Part shown: one piece after another, positions 15,915-20,138 of the stretch
Layout of the letters: every line of letters starts with the position of its first letter
Position numbering within the stretch: the first letter of the stretch is position 1
DNA from: Pseudomonadota bacterium
GTDB lineage: Bacteria; Pseudomonadota; Alphaproteobacteria; Rhizobiales; Rhizobiaceae
Assembly (NCBI GenBank): GCA_023444445.1
Contig: JAEXMK010000059.1
Coordinates: forward strand, 1 to 20,138
DNA length: 20,138 nt
Direction: 5' to 3'
Translations under genes and position numbers: made by a program
The notes under the pieces: generated by a model
Databases searched by the model: none
The model's input: the letters and a program-made list of their open reading frames with translations, nothing else
Told to the model about the DNA's origin: nothing

Positions 15915-16331
15915 ATGTTCGGAAGATTGAACCACGTTGCCCTTGCGGTGCCTGATCTCAGTGCCGCCGTTTCGCGATACCGGGCGCTCGGCGCACGGGT
16001 TTCGGAGCCGCAATCGCTGCCGGAACATGGTGTGACGGTGGTGTTCATTCAGGCTGATAATACCAAGATCGAACTTCTTCACCCGCTGGGGGAAAACTCG
16101 CCGATATCAGCTTTTCTCGAACGCAATCCGGGCGGCGGCACCCATCATCTCTGCTTCGAGGTGCCGGATATTCTGGCGGCGCGCGACAACCTCATTCAAA
16201 AAGGCGTCCGTATTCTCGGCGATGGCACGCCAAAGATCGGCGCGCACGGCAATCCCGTTCTTTTCCTGCATCCGAAGGATATGGGCGGGGTGCTTTACGA
16301 GCTCGAGCAGGTTTCTCAGACACACGGCTGA
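15915..16331 (+). CDS. mce: Methylmalonyl-CoA epimerase
   Basis: Interconverts (S)- and (R)-methylmalonyl-CoA, linking the carboxylase product to the mutase. The 138-residue protein is a vicinal-oxygen-chelate (glyoxalase-like) fold made of two similar halves. Likely metal ligands are His7 in LNHVALAV, His77 or His78 in THHLCFEV, and Glu129 in LYELEQ, with Gln46 as the probable fourth. The start at 15915 follows GAGGGGCGGG; an in-frame ATG at 15894 would overlap the mutase stop and add seven residues. The 13-base gap to the mutase gene points to cotranscription. Length is normal for the family (about 135-150). Confidence 0.94.
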   Translation: MFGRLNHVALAVPDLSAAVSRYRALGARVSEPQSLPEHGVTVVFIQADNTKIELLHPLGENSPISAFLERNPGGGTHHLCFEVPDILAARDNLIQKGVRILGDGTPKIGAHGNPVLFLHPKDMGGVLYELEQVSQTHG

Positions 16332-16403
16332 AGCATAAATCTCGTAGGAAGCTTACTCTCTGAAGCGACGCTCACGGGGGTGCATTCACTTGCGCCTTCA
16401 TGG

Positions 16404-16449
16404 TTCGTTTGTTTTCTTTTGACATTCGTTTTATTTTCGTTTTTATAGA
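16404..16449 (+). promoter_or_regulatory. glpD promoter with helically phased TTCGTTT repeats
   Basis: A perfect -35 hexamer TTGACA (16419-16424) is followed by a possible -10: TTTATA (16442-16447, 17-base spacer) or TATAGA (16444-16449). TTCGTTT occurs at 16404, 16425 and 16436, with a degenerate TTCTTTT copy at 16415. Successive copies are about 10-11 bases apart, one helical turn, and overlap the promoter. DeoR-family repressors such as GlpR often bind repeated sites, so these are candidate GlpR operators. No glpR gene lies in the window. Confidence 0.6.
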
Positions 16450-16497
16450 ATTGTCTTTCCATAAAGGGTTTTTCCCTTGCATTGTCGCGGAGGCTCC

Positions 16498-18042
16498 ATG
16501 TCCGGCGAAAACATTTTTGATCTTTTTGTCATTGGCGGCGGCATTAATGGCTGCGGCATTGCCCGCGATGCGGTGGGCAGAGGGTATTCCGTGGTGCTTG
16601 CGGAAAAGGGCGACTTTGCATCCGGCACGTCTTCTGCCGCCACCAAGCTCATTCATGGTGGCTTGCGTTATCTCGAACATTACGAATTCCGCCTGGTGCG
16701 CGAGGCGCTGATGGAGCGGGAAATCCTGTGGGCCATGGCGCCGCATGTCATCTGGCCTATGCGTTTTGTTCTGCCCATGCAGAAGGGCGGCGTGCGTCCA
16801 TCATGGATGGTCCGGCTTGGCCTGTTTCTTTATGATAATCTCGGCGGCCGAAAGCTCTTGCCGCCGACGCGCACGCTCGATCTTCGCAAGGATCCGGCTG
16901 GCAAGCCGCTGAAGCCTGTTTTCGCCAAGGCTTTCGAATATTCCGACGGCTGGGTGGATGATGCCCGTTTCGTCGTTCTCAACGCACGCGATGCGGCTAA
17001 TCGCGGCGCAACGATCATGACCCGCACGCGGGTCGTTTCGGCGCGGCGTGACGGCAGGCTTTGGCTCATCGAGACACTGGACGAAAAAACCGGCCGGGCG
17101 GCCACACACAGGGCTCGCATGCTGGTCAATGCGGCCGGCCCCTGGGTGGATAATGTGCTGTCCGGTGTCTTCGGGCGCAACGATGTCCACAATGTCCGCC
17201 TTGTGCAGGGCAGCCATATCATCGTGCGCCGGAAGTTTTCCGATCCGCGCGCCTATTTCTTCCAGAACCCTGATAACCGCATCATCTTCGCCATCCCCTA
17301 TGAGCGGGATTTCACGCTGATCGGCACCACGGATCGCGACTACAAGGGCGATCCGGCCAAGGTGCGTATTTCCGAAGAAGAGATTTCCTATCTCTGCAAT
17401 GCGGCCAGCGACTATTTCAGCGAGCCAGTGCGCCCGGAAGATATCGTCTGGACCTATTCCGGCGTGCGACCGCTCTTTGACGATGGCGCCTCGAAAGCGC
17501 AGGAAGCCACCCGCGATTACGTGCTGAAGGTGGAGGAGGCAGAGGGCGAAGCGCCGCTCCTCAACATCTTCGGCGGCAAGCTAACCACCTATCGGCGGCT
17601 GGCGGAACATGCGCTGGAAAAAATCGGTGCCGCAATCGGTGAAAAGGGCAAGCCTTGGACAGCGGGCTCCCACCTGCCGGGCGGCGATTTCGGTGTGCAG
17701 CGATTTGACGCGCAAGTGAAGACGCTGCTCTCGCGTTATTCCTTCCTGGATGAACGCCATGCCGAACGGCTCGTCAAAAACTACGGCACGAAGGCAGCGG
17801 ACTTGCTCGGATCCGCCACAGATGTTTCCGGCCTCGGCCGGCATTTTGGCGGCACGCTTTACGAGTGCGAAGTGCGCTGGCTCGTGGAGAATGAATGGGC
17901 CTTTTCGGCCGAGGATATTCTCTGGCGGCGCACTAAACAGGGCCTGCGGCTGAGCAGGGACGAGGCTACCGCTCTGGATGAATTCGTTTCCACGCTGAGT
18001 GGTGTCAAGGAAAAGGGCGAAGCCGTGACGGAGCAGGCCTAA
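16498..18042 (+). CDS. glpD: Aerobic glycerol-3-phosphate dehydrogenase
   Basis: A membrane-associated flavoprotein that oxidises sn-glycerol 3-phosphate to dihydroxyacetone phosphate and passes electrons to ubiquinone. The 514-residue protein has the FAD dinucleotide motif GGGINGCGIARDA (residues 13-25), the family signature TKLIHGGLRYLEHYEF, VNAAGPWVDNV, and IGTTDRDYKGDP. FSGVRPL-type sequence (here YSGVRPLFDDGAS) precedes the C-terminal DAO_C helical domain with VRWLVENEWAFSAEDILWRRTKQGL. The ATG at 16498 has GGAGG four bases upstream; an ATG seven codons earlier lies before that site and is less likely. It has its own promoter and is separate from the propionate block. It ends four bases from the tail of the ROK gene on the opposite strand. 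Confidence 0.95.
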   Translation: MSGENIFDLFVIGGGINGCGIARDAVGRGYSVVLAEKGDFASGTSSAATKLIHGGLRYLEHYEFRLVREALMEREILWAMAPHVIWPMRFVLPMQKGGVRPSWMVRLGLFLYDNLGGRKLLPPTRTLDLRKDPAGKPLKPVFAKAFEYSDGWVDDARFVVLNARDAANRGATIMTRTRVVSARRDGRLWLIETLDEKTGRAATHRARMLVNAAGPWVDNVLSGVFGRNDVHNVRLVQGSHIIVRRKFSDPRAYFFQNPDNRIIFAIPYERDFTLIGTTDRDYKGDPAKVRISEEEISYLCNAASDYFSEPVRPEDIVWTYSGVRPLFDDGASKAQEATRDYVLKVEEAEGEAPLLNIFGGKLTTYRRLAEHALEKIGAAIGEKGKPWTAGSHLPGGDFGVQRFDAQVKTLLSRYSFLDERHAERLVKNYGTKAADLLGSATDVSGLGRHFGGTLYECEVRWLVENEWAFSAEDILWRRTKQGLRLSRDEATALDEFVSTLSGVKEKGEAVTEQA

Positions 18043-18046
18043 GCTT

Positions 18047-19306
18047 TTACGAGTTGTCCCGTCCGTTCCCCGAACTCTTCGCCGGTTTCTGGGGGCCATC
18101 AGCGCTCAATATATAGTCGTCGGCGGCGGACAGAGCGTGTTCCATATGCCCTTCGAACACCAGTTCCGGTTCGTTGGGCGCGATGCCGATTTTTGGCATT
18201 CCGCCGAAGCGTACCGACTGCGATTGCGCAAGGCCATCGTGAAGGCCGCTTTCCAGGAGATCGAAATAACGTGTGCCGGGTCCGGTAATGAAAACCGGCA
18301 TATGGCCGTGCAGGCTGAAAAGGCGCGAAAGGCCGTTGCCCAGTGCAAGCCCGGCCGTGCGGAAGGCGAAACGTGCCATGCGTGCACCGGCGCGGGCGGA
18401 GGCGGCGATCTTGTCCACCTCGGCGATCGGTACGAATTTTGCGGGCTCCGCCTGCGGCGGGGCTTCGAAAGCCGAGCGCAGGATCGCGTAGAAGCCCGAA
18501 TAGGCCTCGATACAGCCTCTGGTGCCGCAGCGGCACAAAGCGCCATCGGCAAGGTGCAGCATATGGCCGAAATTGGGGGCGCTAACCTCTATCCCGCCAC
18601 CCGCGGCGCGGGCAATGCCGAGGCCAATGCTGTGGCCGAGCGACAGGGTGACAAGTGCCTCCGGTTTCGGGCCGTCCTTTGCCTGCTCCTGCATCCAGAT
18701 GGCTTTTGCGGCCAGAAGCGTTTCGTTGTTCAGCGTCACGCGGATGCGGCCGTCCTGAGAAATGAGCTGCTGGAAATCTATCTTTTCGGTGCCGAGCACC
18801 GGCGACCAGACGAGCACCGCCGCTGCCGCGTCCACAAGCCCCTTGCTGCTGATCGACACCTGAAGAATGTCGTGCCGGTCGATGCGCGAACGGTCCGCAA
18901 GCCGTGCAAGGCCAGAGAGGATCGAGCCGCCGAATGACCCTTTTTCAGCCGTGATCCTCTGCTCGGTGAAGCGGTCCACCAGCTTGCCGGCATAGTCGAC
19001 CAACGAATATTGCACGCTGTCGGACGAAATGATGACGATGGCGACGTGGCAGAAAGCACCATCAGGCCCAAAGAGGATGCGCGGCCGCCCGCGCCCGGCG
19101 GCGGCTAGCTGCTCTTTGCGCAGGATTAGGCCGGCCCGCTCGAGTTCCGTGGTGATTGCGGAAACGGTGGCGGAGGCAAGCCCGGTGAAGGAGGACATGT
19201 CCGTATGGGATAGGCTGCCGTGAAGGCGCAGCGCCGCCATCACCGACAGGCTGTTTTTCTGGCGCACCAGTTCCGTGCTTGCGATGGCGGACATGGGCTG
19301 GGGCAT
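18047..19306 (-). CDS. ROK family transcriptional regulator (XylR-like repressor)
   Basis: A 419-residue sugar-responsive DNA-binding protein. The N-terminal winged helix (about residues 12-72) includes LSHTDMSSFTGLASATVSAI and a GRGRPR wing, followed by a ROK domain. The ROK zinc site is intact: His248 in FGHM, then CRCGTRGC with Cys258, Cys260 and Cys265. The kinase features are missing: there is no DxGGT ATP motif at the domain start (SSDSVQYSLVDYAG instead), and the catalytic NDAN motif is replaced by NNET (193-196). It is therefore a regulator, not a sugar kinase. A second ATG at 19294 is an alternative start. Divergent from the xylF-like gene with a perfect palindrome between them, it probably represses the transporter in the absence of xylose or a related sugar. 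Confidence 0.92.
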   Translation of the reverse strand: MPQPMSAIASTELVRQKNSLSVMAALRLHGSLSHTDMSSFTGLASATVSAITTELERAGLILRKEQLAAAGRGRPRILFGPDGAFCHVAIVIISSDSVQYSLVDYAGKLVDRFTEQRITAEKGSFGGSILSGLARLADRSRIDRHDILQVSISSKGLVDAAAAVLVWSPVLGTEKIDFQQLISQDGRIRVTLNNETLLAAKAIWMQEQAKDGPKPEALVTLSLGHSIGLGIARAAGGGIEVSAPNFGHMLHLADGALCRCGTRGCIEAYSGFYAILRSAFEAPPQAEPAKFVPIAEVDKIAASARAGARMARFAFRTAGLALGNGLSRLFSLHGHMPVFITGPGTRYFDLLESGLHDGLAQSQSVRFGGMPKIGIAPNEPELVFEGHMEHALSAADDYILSADGPQKPAKSSGNGRDNS

Positions 19307-19402
19307 GCTCCCTGGACGGCTTTTTTCCTGTCGTGTTTATCCCCTCTGATGGCGCATGCCACGGAAAGGATCAAGGCACCCGGATGCTGCCCGCAGCCGT
19401 TG

Positions 19403-19431
19403 TTGACAGCATAAGGAATCTCTGACATTAA
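19403..19431 (+). promoter_or_regulatory. Candidate promoter of the xylF-like gene
   Basis: TTGACA (19403-19408) is a perfect -35 hexamer, followed after 17 bases by CATTAA (19426-19431), a weak -10. The 25-base palindrome starts at the last two bases of this -10, so a bound repressor would block initiation. Confidence 0.45.
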
Positions 19432-19454
19432 TTTTCTCGACTGTCGAGAAAATT
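19430..19454. promoter_or_regulatory. Perfect 25-base palindrome, candidate ROK repressor operator
   Basis: AATTTTCTCGAC (19430-19441) and GTCGAGAAAATT (19443-19454) are exact reverse complements around a single central T. The palindrome lies between the divergent ROK regulator and the xylF-like gene, 82 bases before the latter's start codon, downstream of and touching its likely promoter. The position and perfect symmetry fit an operator for a dimeric repressor. Binding by the adjacent ROK protein is inference. Confidence 0.7.
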
Positions 19455-19536
19455 GTGAAATCACAGGGCCCGACAGCTTTTTCCGGGCGTTTTCCCTGCA
19501 TGGAGGTGCAGGCTTCGCCCTTACCGGGAGGACATC

Positions 19537-20138
19537 ATGAATTCTTTTGCCAAGCTTTTGGCGGGTACGGCCGTACTCGTTTCCCTGCACACCGCAGCCA
19601 TTGCTGCTGATCTCGTCGTTGGCGTTTCCTGGTCGAATTTCCAGGAAGAACGCTGGAAGACGGATGAGGCAGCCATCAAGTCGGCGCTCGACAAGGCCGG
19701 TGCGAAATATATTTCCGCCGATGCGCAGTCGTCCGCCGCAAAACAGCTGACCGACGTGGAATCGCTGATTTCCCAGGGCGCCAATGCGCTGATCATCCTG
19801 GCGCAGGACAGCGACGCGATTGGCCCTGCTGTTGAAAAGGCTGTTGCAGAGGGTATTCCGGTCGTTGGTTATGACCGCCTGATCGAAAACAAGAACGCCT
19901 TCTACATCACCTTCGACAATAAGGAAGTCGGTCGCCTGCAGGCTGCCGAAGTCTTCAAGGTCAAGCCGGAAGGCAATTACGTCTTCATCAAGGGTTCGTC
20001 TTCCGATCCGAATGCCGACTTCCTTTTTGCCGGTCAGCAGGAAGTGCTGAAGAAGGCAATCGACGCCGGCAACATCAAGAATGTCGGCGAAGCCTATACC
20101 GATGGCTGGAAGCCGGAAAATGCCCAGAAGAACATGGA
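19537..20138 (+). CDS. xylF: D-xylose ABC transporter substrate-binding protein (partial, 3' end beyond window)
   Basis: The periplasmic sugar-binding component of an ABC importer; the window holds the first 200 residues. A signal peptide is visible at residues 1-24 ([16 protein letters not shown] through AAIAA), with likely cleavage before DLVVGVSW. The mature part follows the XylF pattern: [14 protein letters not shown], then [43 protein letters not shown], and [11 protein letters not shown]. It is closer to XylF than to the galactose/arabinose-binding ChvE or RbsB as I remember them. The start is firm: GGGAGG lies six bases upstream. The divergent ROK regulator and the intervening palindrome support sugar-controlled expression. 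Permease and ATPase genes (xylH, xylG) would be expected just past the window end. Confidence 0.9.
   Translation, partial: MNSFAKLLAGTAVLVSLHTAAIAADLVVGVSWSNFQEERWKTDEAAIKSALDKAGAKYISADAQSSAAKQLTDVESLISQGANALIILAQDSDAIGPAVEKAVAEGIPVVGYDRLIENKNAFYITFDNKEVGRLQAAEVFKVKPEGNYVFIKGSSSDPNADFLFAGQQEVLKKAIDAGNIKNVGEAYTDGWKPENAQKNM

Noticed and set aside
18137..18937. A 266-codon open frame on the plus strand opposite the ROK gene
   Set aside because: The minus strand encodes an intact ROK zinc motif and winged helix; the plus frame shows nothing recognisable.
18047..19306. ROK protein as a possible sugar kinase
   Set aside because: It has an N-terminal winged helix and lacks both the DxGGT ATP motif and the catalytic NDAN aspartate, so it is read as a regulator.
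19537..20138. Identification as ChvE, the virulence-associated sugar-binding protein
   Set aside because: The visible motifs follow the XylF pattern more closely than ChvE as I remember it, and the adjacent ROK repressor fits a xylose locus; a database comparison would settle it.
1..20138. Search for mobile elements, CRISPR arrays, tRNA-linked insertions or defence genes
   Set aside because: No transposase, integrase, regularly spaced repeats, tRNA gene or marked change in composition was seen; all large frames are ordinary metabolic, repair or regulatory genes.

Overview
The window looks like ordinary chromosomal DNA from an alphaproteobacterium of the family Rhizobiaceae, most likely Agrobacterium or a close relative. 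The basis is the high-GC codon use, the protein types (single-chain methylmalonyl-CoA mutase, ScfR-type regulator, XylF with a divergent ROK regulator) and the presence of a short rhizobial-type palindromic intergenic repeat. The genus is my inference from gene content; I could not run a search. Coding density is very high: no gap exceeds about 230 bases, and I see no rRNA, tRNA, CRISPR array, insertion sequence or phage gene.

Layout, left to right. (1) 37-1738, minus strand: etfB-etfA, the electron transfer flavoprotein, preceded at 1863-1897 by two palindromic sites that could be operators. (2) 1921-4347, minus strand: a tight four-gene set of a short-chain dehydrogenase, a 65-residue HIG1-like twin-membrane protein, a PduO-type cob(I)alamin adenosyltransferase and a rhomboid protease. 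(3) 4523-7009: a YihY-family membrane protein (plus), gluQ (minus, overlapping its 3' end tail to tail) and an AlkA-like 3-methyladenine glycosylase (plus). (4) 7016-16331: the propionate block. A minus-strand ScfR regulator is divergent from pccB, followed on the plus strand by a YghU-like glutathione transferase, an unknown 125-residue protein, pccA, the methylmalonyl-CoA mutase gene and methylmalonyl-CoA epimerase. (5) 16498-18042: glpD behind a promoter with helically phased TTCGTTT repeats. (6) 18047-20138: a minus-strand ROK regulator divergent from a xylF-like periplasmic binding protein gene that runs off the end, with a perfect 25-base palindrome between them.

The genes form a coherent propionyl-CoA route. 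PccA/PccB carboxylate propionyl-CoA to (S)-methylmalonyl-CoA, the epimerase converts it to the (R) form, and the adenosylcobalamin mutase makes succinyl-CoA. The adenosyltransferase about 10 kb away can make the mutase cofactor. ETF takes electrons from the acyl-CoA dehydrogenases that feed propionyl-CoA into this route from odd-chain fatty acids and branched-chain amino acids. The ScfR regulator, with RamB-like sites in front of both itself and pccB, is the obvious candidate controller. glpD and xylF belong to glycerol and pentose use and are separate units.

Nothing in the window is clearly a new defence, mobile or biosynthetic system. The most useful leads are four regulatory sites that can be read directly from the sequence, the unrecognised small gene inside the pcc block, and a GluQ that has lost its zinc-site cysteines.
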